Positions 8,136 to 19,120 of a DNA stretch of 64,000 bases are shown piece after piece; position 1 is the stretch's first letter; every line of letters begins with the position of its first letter. The notes below the pieces were generated by a model. That model was not told where the DNA came from and did no database searches. It was given only the letters and a program-made list of their open reading frames with translations. This DNA is from Carposina sasakii (taxonomy: Eukaryota > Arthropoda > Insecta > Lepidoptera > Carposinidae): contig CP053157.1 in NCBI GenBank assembly GCA_014607495.2, positions 5,332,001-5,396,000 on the forward strand, read 5' to 3'. The position numbers and the translations under genes were made by a program.

Positions 8136-11082
8136 CTGCTTGACAAGTAAACATGTTTTGTTAGCCTTTTGTTAGGTACATTGCAATACGTGATGTAGTT
8201 AGAGGTAAAACCATGGTTAGTCACGTTTTGGTTTAAAAATTACAGCATTTGCAATAAAATTATATTAGTACTATTTGTTATTCACCGCTATTCTGAAAAA
8301 AATATCTAAAAAAGATTGAGATGCTTGTAAGTAGGCAACTCTGCTAAACTAAAGGAATGCTTTAAATAAGCCAAGGCACAGAAGGTACGGTATACTGTGC
8401 CGAAACATTCTTAATACTTTATCATAAAAATATGCATTTCTATACAACAGTATTATTGGAAATTAGTCAAATTTTATTAGATAATAAAATCCGACTCACC
8501 TTTGTATACCTAGCATGGACTGCAAATCCAACATCGCAGGACGCCACCGCGAGTGCGGCAACCAGCCGCACCGCGCCGTATCGCATCGCGTGGAAGTTTA
8601 GCAGCGCATTCGCCAGGTGCGCCGCTAAGAGTGCGTACACACCTCCTGACGCGCCCGCTAGGCACACGTCGGGGTCTAATACGGACGCTGCTAGCGACCC
8701 GCCCAATACTCCCGCGAGGTACACTGCCCCGCAACGGATAGCTCCGTGAACCATTTCGAGAGGAAGGCCCACCTGTAACAAGAACGCAAAAGTGATAAAA
8801 CGCGTTGGTATATTTTGACTGTAAAATGTAGTTGTTATATTGATACTTGTACGTAATAAATATTTAGGATTTTGTGCTTTTAAAACTAGGTCGATTGTAT
8901 AATGCGCCACTAATCCTGTTTAGCGCCAAACAAGCTCGCTAAGTCGCTAAACAAGTAACTAAATGAGTGTTATCTAATACCAATTGAAATATTTAGTTGA
9001 TACACATCAAAATAGCTTACCGCAAGTTGAACAAGCAGGTTGAACGCTAAATGCAGCCAGCCAGCATGGACGACGCTGTAGGTGAGGAACCGCCACAGCT
9101 CGTTCTTCCTGTCAGGTCGGTACACGAGCGGTGAATCCACTGGGACAGGCCCGGCCGCGGCAGCCACGCCACCGGATCCCGCCGCGTACCACGCAAACAC
9201 GCCCAGCTGAAATTAATAATACTCTTTAACTAAATAATTTCTCTACCTTCGCCACTTTTGTGATTTCTGAGATCTCGGAGCTGACTACGTAATTATCTGA
9301 TCTATCTATTTACACAAGGTGTTAAGTGTATTTTAGTCTGTTATGAAATATGTATCTGTTGTCCAGTTCATATTACCCTGTATGTAACTTAAGTGTAGTT
9401 CGATTGAACTCTTTAAAAATGAGCACCCCCCTAGGTTAGTATTGCCAAGAATTATTGATGAGCAACTAAAATATTTTACAGTAGGTTATGGAAGCTCTAG
9501 CTAGAGTTTAACGAGTAATTCGTTGACGCATTTTATAACTATCCAGAGAAAAATTAAACAATGCATTATTTTGTTTGGAAGTGCGGTCACTGCGATTGCG
9601 GGACACGGCCTGACGTGTCGGACGGTTCATGAATCTATCCGTGATTCGTGCTAACCGATTATTATGATGCATAGTGAGTGAATCACGTAAAACGCTTGTT
9701 TGCACGGATGTGAAATCCGCAATTACACTTTTTAATTAACCGAAGTAACTGGAGCGGGGATAAAGCAGCGGTGCTAGATGAGTAGAAAGTGATGGAGCTC
9801 ACACAGCGGTTCCCAAATGCCGTTAAAACAATACCCGTTGTCGTAATATTGCCGTCGGCAGCGATAGTGTGTGGAATTGTAGAAGTTAGCAAAAACTTGA
9901 CTTTCATTTATTTCCCATCGATCGAACTAGATCAATAATGGGTAGTATACAAGTAGGGGGTATACAGAATAGAAATCAACTTGAGTATTTACCTCTAAAA
10001 GTGTGACGCAAATTATGAATAATGGCGGTGGGCAGCAAGTATACCGCTCTTGGTAGTATTTGCGCTCCCTCTCCTCGGGGAGGACTTCCATTGCCACCAA
10101 GTGCACCATCCTGAAACAAAACAATTAAGTACATAATTAGTGTTTTTCTACACAAAGGCACTTTACATACGAATGATGTTCTTGACCAGAATACAATTTC
10201 GGTTAGAACGCAATCCGAATTTGAGGAGTTATATCTATAATTAATTAAATGTAGATAAGTATTTACCTCGTCATAAAGGTTGTACCCGAATATAAGGCAT
10301 GTTATTTAATCTACTATTCGATTTCAGCCGAAGAAAATACTTATTGCATGCAACCCTTGGATGAATATTCAACTATATTCAATACCTATTTCCACTTAGT
10401 AGGCGCTATTTCCATAAGATAGTTAATTGATAGAGCTATCTATTTATTGGAGGTTTTATGTGTGTAGGTATGCTTCAAAACTTACTTTGTGTAAGACATA
10501 TTTGGCCCAAATCGCATTCAATTTAACCATTGATAACACAATTTCTGTTAAATACACGTTACAATAATTAATTACAAAACCTTTACAAAATACAATAACA
10601 ACAATGTCATTTTGACACGATACAAATTGTATATTTTTAGCGACTTCAATCGATTTTACATCAATTGGTATCGGTTTTACGTAGTTAAATTGTACATTAA
10701 ATTTTGTAATACCAGAAGGTAGATTTTATATATATTAATGATCACATTTTACAAAGAATTTTTTGACCAAACACTTTTTTGTTTGGCAAATGACAATGAC
10801 GGCTAACTACGACATTTCCTTTCAAAATACTAATACGAGCATAAAATTGTAATATATTTTTGTTTGTCGGTGGTTAAATTAATCGATAATGAATGTAATC
10901 TATAGAAAATACTCACAGATACTTATGTACCTATCTATACTTTATATTGCACCTAGACCTTGTACATACCTGGCAAATAACGTTGGGTCTTCGAGCAGAA
11001 GATGGAAGTCGTTTTCCGAGCTGACTTCGCGATCCCGATGGTGTACGGCGCATCTATAGCTACGAGTGCGCTTGCCGCTCAT
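7899..11082 (-). CDS. rho: Rhomboid-family intramembrane serine protease
   Basis: Complete coding region in five exons read right to left: 11082-10970, 10110-9993, 9206-9021, 8772-8500 and 8135-7899. They give 927 nt, 308 residues. All junctions are GT-AG with matching phases. The start MSGKRTR follows the acceptor TTGTTGCAG, so the 5' UTR must be spliced. Catalytic features by my numbering: WR at 115-116, HxxxN (H129, N133) in WLHLAFN, the nucleophile S181 in GASGGVYALLAAH, and H240 in YAAHVAGALAGL. The segment YTCCPPPLFII before the first membrane helix and the loop with YRPDRKNELWRF resemble Drosophila Rhomboid (about 355 residues). Family role: cleavage of membrane-tethered EGFR ligands such as Spitz in the secretory pathway, releasing signal. 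I assign the rho/ru/stet group but cannot choose the exact orthologue without a tree; RHBDL-type is the other option. Confidence 0.92.
8500..8772 (-). CDS. rho: rhomboid coding exon 4 (catalytic serine)
   Basis: A 273-nt, phase-0 exon bounded by GTTACAG and GTGAGT. It encodes VGLPLEMVHGAIRCG, the DPDVCLAGASGGVYALLAAH active-site region with the nucleophilic Ser, then helices up to FAVHARYTK. It is very GC-rich, which creates long spurious open frames on the opposite strand. Confidence 0.95.
9021..9206 (-). CDS. rho: rhomboid coding exon 3 (L1 loop, TM2, oxyanion Asn)
   Basis: A 186-nt, phase-0 exon bounded by ATTTCAG and GTAAGC. It completes the first helix (LGVFAWY) and encodes an Ala/Gly-rich stretch (an insertion typical of GC-rich exons), YRPDRKNELWRFLTYSVVHA, and WLHLAFNLLVQLA with the oxyanion-stabilising Asn. 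Confidence 0.94.
9993..10110 (-). CDS. rho: rhomboid coding exon 2
   Basis: A 118-nt exon bounded by GTTTCAG and GTAAATA. It encodes MVHLVAMEVLPEERERKYYQ and then YTCCPPPLFIICVTLLE, leading into the first transmembrane helix. The CCPPPLFII string is a signature shared with Drosophila Rhomboid. Confidence 0.92.
10970..11082 (-). CDS. rho: rhomboid coding exon 1
   Basis: It encodes the N-terminal cytosolic segment MSGKRTRSYRC through NDFHLLLEDPTLFA. ATG is at 11082-11080 immediately after TTGTTGCAG, and the donor GTATGT follows GCCAG (phase 2). This start was chosen because the acceptor abuts the ATG; reading further upstream would run into the presumed intron. Confidence 0.82.
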
Positions 11083-11684
11083 CTGCAACAATGGAAAACA
11101 AACTTTATTGCATGTATTGAAAAATATTTTCACGTAGGCGGGCTTATCTCTAAAATATCTTCTTGCCAAGTAATAGGGAAAAGTTTAACAAATTCCGTGT
11201 TATTGAAAATTGCACCAACTATTATAATACCTCATACAACTACATCAGGCTCATGCTCATACATTGTCTATCACCTTAACTACAGGTAAAAATCGTTTAT
11301 GAATGTAAATTTCAGGTCATATTTCGATTTTTAGAACCTTAAACTACTTATGCTTAACACTTGACGTAATTCTATAGTAAGTCCAAACAATCTTAATACT
11401 TGTAATAATGATATAATTAATATAGTGTGAATGTATATAAATTAAATAGAAGGTATACGTAACATACAGTACACTGTGATTGCTTTAAAATGTATTTGTT
11501 ATATTTTCATAAAAGCTCGTCATTCATATTAATCTTCCTCATAAAAAACAGATTTATATTGGCCAGTTTATCTTAACCGTAGGTACTCAATAAACTGCCA
11601 ATTTTTTGTTACTTTCTATAAATATACTTCGACCTATAATAAAACCTAATTAACACAATAATGTGGTTATAATCGTGAGAAGTG
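11083..11684. other. Region upstream of rhomboid ATG, presumed intron
   Basis: The pyrimidine-rich GTTTTCCATTGTTGCAG directly before the ATG on the minus strand indicates a splice acceptor. The AT-rich DNA beyond it holds no coding exon I can recognise. Confidence 0.5.
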
Positions 11685-11822
11685 CCACTTAAGTTTTGCG
11701 AGGGTGGATTTATAGGACGCAGCGCGGGGCACGCGACGCGACGTGAGGCGGCTGGCTCGTTTCCAGCTATCGACCTCAGTCCACCATTCGGTCTCGATTC
11801 CCTGCCCCCAGCCCCTAGATTT
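11685..11822 (-). promoter_or_regulatory. Candidate TATA promoter / GC patch upstream of rhomboid
   Basis: On the minus strand a CpG-rich stretch (11716-11822) is followed by TATAAATC (11715-11708) and then AT-rich DNA toward the rhomboid start 600 bases away. The order GC patch, TATA box, gene fits a promoter, but no clear first-exon donor was found between here and 11083. Confidence 0.3.
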
Positions 11823-13541
11823 CTTCGTAATACTAAAATGTTCCTTTGAAGTTACCTACATTTAAGTAATGAATTTGGGTTTAACAGCCACCGCTGCCGC
11901 CGTGTTGTCCTTGTAAATAGTTTCCTTTCTTACCTATAAATTAGCTAAACACGGATCTTGCTGGTATTATAAATAGCTAAGTATGTTATAAGATCCGGGT
12001 TATAAAGTAAGTAATCAGTTATAACAATGTACACAATAGGGAATATGCGTCTGAAACGAAAAAAGTTTTTATATATTTTATTTCAAAGATATTACAAATA
12101 CAAACCGAATAGTGCAAAAATAACATTGAATTATCGCATTAATTTAATTAACACTTTATTAATATCTGTACCTATTAATACAAAATTTTTATTAACAACT
12201 ATGCACAAAAATGTAATATTACGTTTATAAAATAATATTGCATTTTTTCCCATACTAATTTGAGACTGTTGTGTGCCATGACGTCAAAGTCTATGCAATT
12301 TTAGTATGGAGCAAACGGAGCGTTACAAAAAACATTTTGTCGGCTCGAATTTTTGAATCGCTGTAATTCCAAAACTTAGATATGCCATTCCAAGGGCAAA
12401 CTTTATTCATTTTTTACGTAGAATTGAAAAAAAAATCATACATATACCCTATTTAATATAGGGGCTATTTTTACAATAATATGAAATGTATAACTAAGAA
12501 AAGCTAATTACTTCTCATATACATACTTACTACCTAAACGAGTTGATGTTGAATTTAAAGATTACCAAAGCGGAAAGAAGTAAATATGTATGTGTAGTCA
12601 TAGTTTCCCGGGTTATACAGAAGTTTACTTAATGCCATTCTCTGAACCTTCTGCTGTCAGTATACCTAGTATATCTATACCGTATTTTATTATATACTAT
12701 ATTTTGTAAATAATGTTTGAATCACTCCTACTACCAAATTATTTGGATTTGAGCTTGTTTGTTCTTACTAGGATACACTTTTTTCTTTTTATTTTACTCA
12801 TACTTGGCACTGTAAGGTCTTTTGTAAGAAAATGTGGAAGAATTTATGTGATTTTACTACTTAATGACTGTTGCCAAAATAAAAAAAATACAGTGTTTTA
12901 CCGTAAAAAAAATTGCAAATAGTCGGATTAATTTCCGATTTCCAATATAATTTTTAAGAGCTTGAATTACTTGGATACATTAAACCGAGCCTACGAGTAC
13001 AAAGGCATGGAAGTTGTTATTTATAATGCTAAAATACATTGTCATAGGTTTACTTTTGAAATTTCATAATAATTTTTAACGTTGGTAAACAAATTATCCT
13101 TTCTTATATATTTCCTGAGAAATGTAAGATCTGAAGATTTAGGGAGACTGCGTAGGCGGCCATCCGCGCACGCTTGTCGAGAGACTAGTCGTAATATCCA
13201 TGCTGTTGGCGACCAGACAACCGCATTGTCTCTGCAGTCGTTCAACTCGGTTTCCCACGAGACTGCAAAATATCCAATGTCAAAAGCCCAAATACAAATA
13301 GCCTAGACGCGCCGCAGACAACTGCTAAATGTGTCTTAGCAACGGGCAGCACAGCAACTGAACCAGGTTTAGAAATGGATACATTTATAAACTTTATTGT
13401 TGTGGAAAAGCTCAATAAACATAATCCAATCTTTTGATGACATATATTTTACATGATTAGATCTTTTTGTTGCATAACAGTTTTTCTTTTTATTAGTCGG
13501 CATTAGATCAAGAATCGATAACCTGAGTTTTCGCAGATCAA
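11823..13541. other. AT-rich noncoding, nothing recognised
   Basis: It contains short open frames only (for example 12027-12230 and 12713-12922), with AT-driven composition and no domain. No repeat family recognised. Confidence 0.45.
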
Positions 13542-13705
13542 AAGTCTATTATTTAAGCGGTTGTGGGCGCAGTGCGGTGGCGGGCCGGGCGATAGCGTGG
13601 GCGCCGCGTGACTCACGCCGACATCCGACACGTCCGATAGGTATCCGGAACCACTAACTAGGCACTATTGCCGGGACTCGTCAACGGTGCATGAGCCTAC
13701 GCGAC
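13542..13705. promoter_or_regulatory. Isolated GC-rich patch, possible regulatory element
   Basis: GGTGGCGGGCCGGGCG and neighbouring CpG-rich sequence stand out from about 1.5 kb of AT-rich DNA on both sides. No exon or transposon end fits. In lepidopteran genomes such patches near developmental genes are often promoters or enhancers, which is inference here. Confidence 0.25.
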
Positions 13706-14787
13706 GCGACACATCAGTCATTTGAATGGCTTATATTACTTGATAGTGTATGTGTAGAATTATTATTGCTTATCAATATCTTTATGTTTTAGCATAAAAA
13801 TTAAATCATATAAAAAATATAACTAAGAACTTCTTTCGAGGCTTATTTGCATACTGAAACGGTTTTATTTCTAGCGTTATTTGTGTGCAATTCCCGTACT
13901 TTCTATTCTAAAACCTAACAAACTATATTTCCAATTGGTATTTTTATGACCATATTATTTCCTTATTAAATAGTGTTATGTTAATTTTTACAAACAAAGT
14001 TGTCAATCCCTTAAAATATTATTCTACTTAAATGAGTCATTTTCATTCATAAATGTAAGGGTAAAGCAGGTACTGTACTGATTTATTGGATTGTGATTTA
14101 CAACACCCACGCTTGCATAGAACTATTGAGAGTTTATGAATGGGAGTATAATTGATTTTCTTGTGGTTCATTCACTTGTATGTATAACGTATATTATACT
14201 ACTTAATAATCATGTTCCTAGGATGGCAACATTTATTGTGAAATACAAAAAGTTTACATAAGATTTTAATTATGCCAATTAAGAAGTAGTTATAAAACGC
14301 CATAAAGCGATTTGCATAAAATAATTAATGTTAAAAGTATATTAAACGGTATTTATTCCGAACATGCAATCTAGACAATTAAAAGAACATTCTTCAAAAA
14401 GATAAAAATCTCAATTCTTCGACGTTCCAATGGTTGCGGCTTTCGCTGTGAAATAATGACTTTTTCAAGTGAATCCGCAGCGTTATACGGGTCTAGCATA
14501 TTAATGTTAGATTTAGTGTGGTGGAGCGACGACGTCTTGGGCACGTGAACGCTGGGAGCGTTCCCACGCGCCCACCTCCGCACCATTATTTTCTAATCTC
14601 TTATAGTTTCTTTCCATTATTACGATGCTGTGAAAGTACGCTGTAAGTTTTGCAAGAAGGAAGCAGATTTATTGCGGAATTTTTTAATTACTTCATCATT
14701 ACAATCTGTTTTAAATAAAACGGTTTCTTTACAAACTCTAGATTCCTAACTGCAAGTCCCTTAACTCTGTTCCACAACTTCCACAAG
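13706..14787. other. AT-rich noncoding, nothing recognised
   Basis: No coding exon, RNA gene or repeat family identified. Confidence 0.45.
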
Positions 14788-15052
14788 ACCATTCTTCATC
14801 TTCTTCAGCCTATTGCAGTCCACTGCTGGACGTAGGCCTCCCCCAGGGCACGCCACAAGGCTACTTCCACAGGGGGGTTTTGCCCATAGTCACCATGCTG
14901 GGCAGCCGGGTTGGTGACCGCAGTGTGATTTTCAGAATATGTTTTCAGTACGGGAAGCGCTGCTGCCCACCCCCCTTAATCGCCTCGTACGATACCCAAG
15001 GGCAGGCAGGGGTGGTACAAAGTCTACGGTGCTGGCACCACGCGGCACAAGA
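14788..15052 (-). repeat. Lepidopteran SINE/LINE-like repeat, copy 1
   Basis: It carries GCCTATTGCAGTCCACTGCT, GTAGGCCTCCCCCAGGGCAC, GCTGGGCAGCCGGGTTGGTG and GGGAAGCGCTGCTGCCCACC. It is the reverse complement of the copies at 33008-33285 and 54270-54490. A short GAA/GAT-rich tail at 14788-14805 marks its 3' end. This repeat type is abundant across Lepidoptera; I cannot state its Repbase name. Confidence 0.8.
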
Positions 15053-17124
15053 TCATAGTGATCAATTGAAATAAGGAGAGCTAAATGGGTCATTTCTGGC
15101 TTTAAAACATATAATAGCCCCTTCAGAATGGTAGGGGTGATTTGAATTGATTTATGTGGTGACTGGTACAAGGAAACAAAGTAACGCACCCGGCGTCTCG
15201 CGGTTATCCTGTCTAAACTTTGATTCCACCCGGTTAATGTATTTAGTAATTTTTAAATCATTGTTATATGATATAAAAAATATATTATATTACCTTAAAA
15301 GGTTGAGCCTTCTATTCAAATGTTGTTTTACATTGTGTATGTGTATGTATTTTCAACTGGTTGGTACGAATGAGTAATAGGTACGTTGTCTCTACTGTGT
15401 TGTAAACGTGGCAATTCGCGACAGGACAGGTCACAACAAGTTGTGAAGTTGAAGTTGTATTAAATAGCTACCATTTTTATTGAATAGGTAGACTATGGTT
15501 CCGATATTTAATAAAATACTTGAATCCTTGAGTAATTACCTAATGATATTACTACCTTTTTTCTAAACTTTATAGTAAATATATTATTATTGTTATTATT
15601 AACAATAGTATTATATTGCAGTATTTTAGCTAGGTATGTCAAGTTACACAATTTCGGTAACTTTGATTATTTATCTGGTTTAGCAAATTTTATTTCAAAG
15701 CCTTGCGTGATGTTTCATGTTGATTGATTGTACTAATGTACTTTCCTACGCAATGTGCTTTATTGGACTATTTGGTGCAGGTAATTTACTTAAACCGAAT
15801 TTCTCTTTATTGTAGCGTATCCAATTGTTTCATTTTATAAACTCTTGGCTCCTCAGAAATCATGCCATCTTGGTGTCATACCGTGAAGTTCGTAGCGGTC
15901 CGTCCATATAAAATAGACAAAATGCGCTTTCGGTTTCCCAGGCGATTACGCACGCTCGTGAGTAAGTTACAGGTAAAAAGAACTGAAATACACGACAATA
16001 ACGAGACGAGCTGAACAATCTCACGTTTACCTGTGACTACTCCAGTATCAATTGATTTAACGAACTCAACAGTATCAACTTTCCCCATTTTGTTAAAGAT
16101 TTTACGAACTTTCGAGATTGCTTGATGATAAGTAAGTAGAATAAGACTAAGCACCATAATCATATACTCAATTGAGAATATAATAATGAGATGAGTAATT
16201 TAAACCGCTACGTTTGTTGAAATACACGTATAAAAATAATATTATGATGACCGCTAAACTTATAATTTACTCTTCTGTTAATTACGATATCTGCTTTATG
16301 ATAATATGATGGAAATAGATAAAAATAAAATTTAAAAATATTCTCGCCTTTTAATTTTTCAAATACATATGTATCAACTTGTAGGAAAGGAACTTAATTT
16401 CGTGATAAAATAAAATTTCGTGTAAATAAAGAAATATCGCACGCTTTAGATAAGCACTAGAGCTTAAAACTATGATGCGCCCACATGACATTAATGTAGG
16501 TAGGTAAAAAACTTACGGGCACCCACGACCAATGTGTTTGGAATACAGTAATATTTAGTAGGTAATACAAAATCTATGTACAAGGTAAGTACAACAAAAA
16601 TCTAATGATTATTATAAATAAATACAAATTATAAATAATTATGTAGGTTTGACAATATATCTAGATATTTGGAACCACGGAAAATCGCACGAAAACATTT
16701 GGGGACATAATAGAAAAATATAAATTATATTGAAACAATACCATTAAGGTTCTACCAAAGGATCAAGATTGTTTAAGCACCCTAAAATTTATGACACATT
16801 GGAAAACGAAATTTATGAATATTTTTATTTTAATAATATGGATAGGTACTAAATTCATATATGTATTGTAACACGATTATGATCCAATTTTACTGTTACA
16901 TTTAGTAGGTATGTAGGTAGTTTTATTAAAAAGAAAGATTTGTTAAGTTTATTAACAAAACATAACCTTCAAAACCTAACCTATATATATTTTAAGTCTA
17001 CAATGAACTTTGTATTAGATTAAATTTTAACTATAGGTAAGGTACATTTATGTTTTTCCTTATTTTATATATCTTTTTAGCATTAACACGATAAATTGTA
17101 AGGGGAATACAAAAAACAACTTAC
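15053..17124. other. AT-rich noncoding, presumed intron or upstream DNA of rhomboid
   Basis: No exon identified. A minus-strand frame at 15876-16163 and a plus-strand frame of about 39 codons at 15861-15970 have no recognised domain. Confidence 0.4.
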
Positions 17125-17420
17125 CCATTATTACAGAATTTGTAGAACGTAATGTTTTTTTCACAATTGTTGTTGTTATTAAATTCATACAAAAAGATTC
17201 ACTGCACTCAGAATGTCACTGAATAACATTATTTGCGGAAGGTAAACTGAATTTATTTTGTCGGTAATAAATACGAGAGCGGAATCAGCTGTGCGGAGAG
17301 GCTCAAACGACACAAGCTCCCCGCGCGACTGCTAGTTGCAAACTGGCAAAGCGAGAAGTTTACTTCGGTCTCGCTCGGGTGCTCGGCCGCCGCCGCCTGC
17401 CGCCGTCCGCCGCGCCCGCC
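17125..17420 (-). promoter_or_regulatory. Candidate promoter and noncoding first exon of rhomboid
   Basis: On the minus strand a CpG-rich block (about 17420-17290; CGGCGGCGGCCGAGCACCC, GCGGGGAGCTTG) grades into AT-rich sequence resembling a 5' UTR with CAGT initiator-like motifs. It ends at a strong splice donor, AATGG|GTAAGTTG, with the intron starting at 17124. The nearest downstream minus-strand gene is rhomboid, whose ATG at 11082 needs an upstream noncoding exon, so a 6-kb first intron is plausible. If joined directly, the exon's final ATGG would create a short overlapping upstream ORF of eight codons, which is a point against, or a regulatory feature. Confidence 0.38.
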
Positions 17421-17832
17421 CGCCCGTCGATTTTCTTTTCGATCGGCAGTCATCACTCATTTTTTCAAGACATGATTTTCTTTCAATAACCCCTAAACAG
17501 GTGCAATTAATTATTGATTTCTGAGGTTAACCTTGTCTTTTAGTTAGTTAGGTTTAGTTAGATTTAAATAAAGGAGGAAAATAAAGGAGAGTTTTAAGCC
17601 AGCCATCGCTGAAGTAGTATTAGGACTATTAGGTATCTATATCAAACTAGGGCTTTCCTGTCAACTTTGAACTTAATGAAGAAAGGTAAACGTAACATCC
17701 CTCTCAATTACTAAGCAAGATAAAGTTCGAATCTGTGTAATGAATTTAGGTAATTTACGCACATTTCAAGTACCTATGTAATTAGATTAGGTAGGTACGG
17801 TTTTACACACAGATAGATAGACATACTCACTT

Positions 17833-18366
17833 GTTTGCCATAAGATAGAAACTTTGTTTTCCATAAAGTCAATTCCAAAACATCATTTTTGTCATAATCA
17901 TTGTAAGCCATAATTATCATATGTCATAAAATCATTTGCCATAGAAATTGATTCTAGAAAAAAAGAATAATATGGAATACTAACCGATGAATAGGTTTAG
18001 CTTTGGTTTGGGTAGGTTAGGTTAGGTTAGAGCTGGGTTAGAGTATAACAAACAGTGCCTGAATGCTAATGGCTTTTTAAGATAAAGGCTCGATTATAGT
18101 GATAAGTAGGTAAGTATTAGAAATTAAAAGAATTTTAAGTAGGTAAGCCATAATTATATATAAGGCATTCGTAATGGAATCTAATTTTCGGGCAAACAAA
18201 GAGTATGGCACATAAATATTATGGCAAATAACAAATTCGGGCAAGAAAAATTCTGGCACATAAATATTATGGCAAATAACGAAAACGGGCAAATGAAATT
18301 CGGGCAAGTAAAATTCTGGCATATGAGTATTCGTGCATATAATTTTCGGGCAAACATTAGACACCC
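17833..18366 (+). mobile_element. TTTGCC-array element with TTAGG core, copy 1 (5'-incomplete)
   Basis: The left part has TTTGCCATAA-type units, the middle has TAGGTTAGGTTAGGTTAGAG (18013-18032), and the right part has repeated GGGCAA(A/G)T units ending ATTTTCGGGCAAACATTAG then ACACCC. It matches the intact copy at 47015-47627 block by block, but lacks the GAGCGAGCG segment and a clear left terminus. Inside the right arm a roughly 58-bp unit (GGCACATAAATATTATGGCA...) is duplicated. Confidence 0.8.
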
Positions 18367-18619
18367 CATGCACGTATGAAGGAGTTCTTATTACGATCAT
18401 GTAGAGATCATAAAAGCATCTCGGATTTTTCTGAAATAAGCAAGTCGGGTTGTGTTTTAATTGTGGATTTAACTTAAACCTAGATTAAAAATTTACTACT
18501 AAGTAGTTGGCGTTAGAATTTAGTAGGTAGGCACGGTGTTCCCTCATAACATAACTTAATACCTACCTCATAGTAAAGTTAGAGTAAGACTTAGGTACTT
18601 ATACAAAGGTAACTACTTA

Positions 18620-19036
18620 GGGCTCTACTACACGGGCGGTTCTCCCGCCGCGAAAATAGTACAATATTCGCCTTGAAAGTTCCTTTGAAATTCGTTTTAC
18701 GTAATACGAATTTGACAAGCAATCAGCGATTTTTGTACAATTTTCGCTATAGCTTTGCTTCTGCTAGTTAAGTAATAAGGGGGCGGTTATCAGCGGCGGT
18801 TTGACGCTGCATGCGGCGCCACTAAAGGGCCGGGCGAGTCCAAACCACTAGGTTTAGTGTAGAATCCACTAAGTTGGCAACACTGTGCGGCGGTCGTATT
18901 TCGCCTGCCTGTAAACCGCGACGGGAAACCGCGCAGTGTAGTATGAAGCATACAACTTCCATATATGTAAAATTGTGTCTAGTGTGGTTCAGAGGCGGAT
19001 CCCCGCAGCGGGAGAACCGTCCGTGTAGTATGAGCC
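18620..19036. mobile_element. Harbinger-like MITE, 417 bp, TTA TSD
   Basis: The left end GGGCTCTACTACACGGGCGG and inverted right end GGCTCATACTACACGGACGG continue into GTTCTCCCGC in both, about 30 bp of TIR. TTA flanks each end (18617-18619 and 19037-19039). A 3-bp duplication with GG-starting ends points to PIF/Harbinger. The interior is GC-rich and has no reading frame. Confidence 0.85.
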
Positions 19037-19076
19037 TTACATAGATCTTTTACCTGAAACCTCACTGAATCTAAAT

Positions 19077-19120
19077 TACAGGATGTAACAAAATGGTATG
19101 TTTTAACCTTTAAAAAACAC
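19077..19120 (+). repeat. TACAGG family II end fragment
   Basis: TACAGGATGTAACAAAATGG followed by TATGTTTTAACC matches the start of the family at 22769, 54215 and 54738. The rest of the element is not recognisable, so this is a solo end. Confidence 0.6.

Noticed and set aside
8432..8749. Open plus-strand frames of up to 105 codons opposite the rhomboid exons
   Set aside because: They are antisense shadows of a GC-rich coding exon; the minus strand carries conserved catalytic motifs and correct splice sites.
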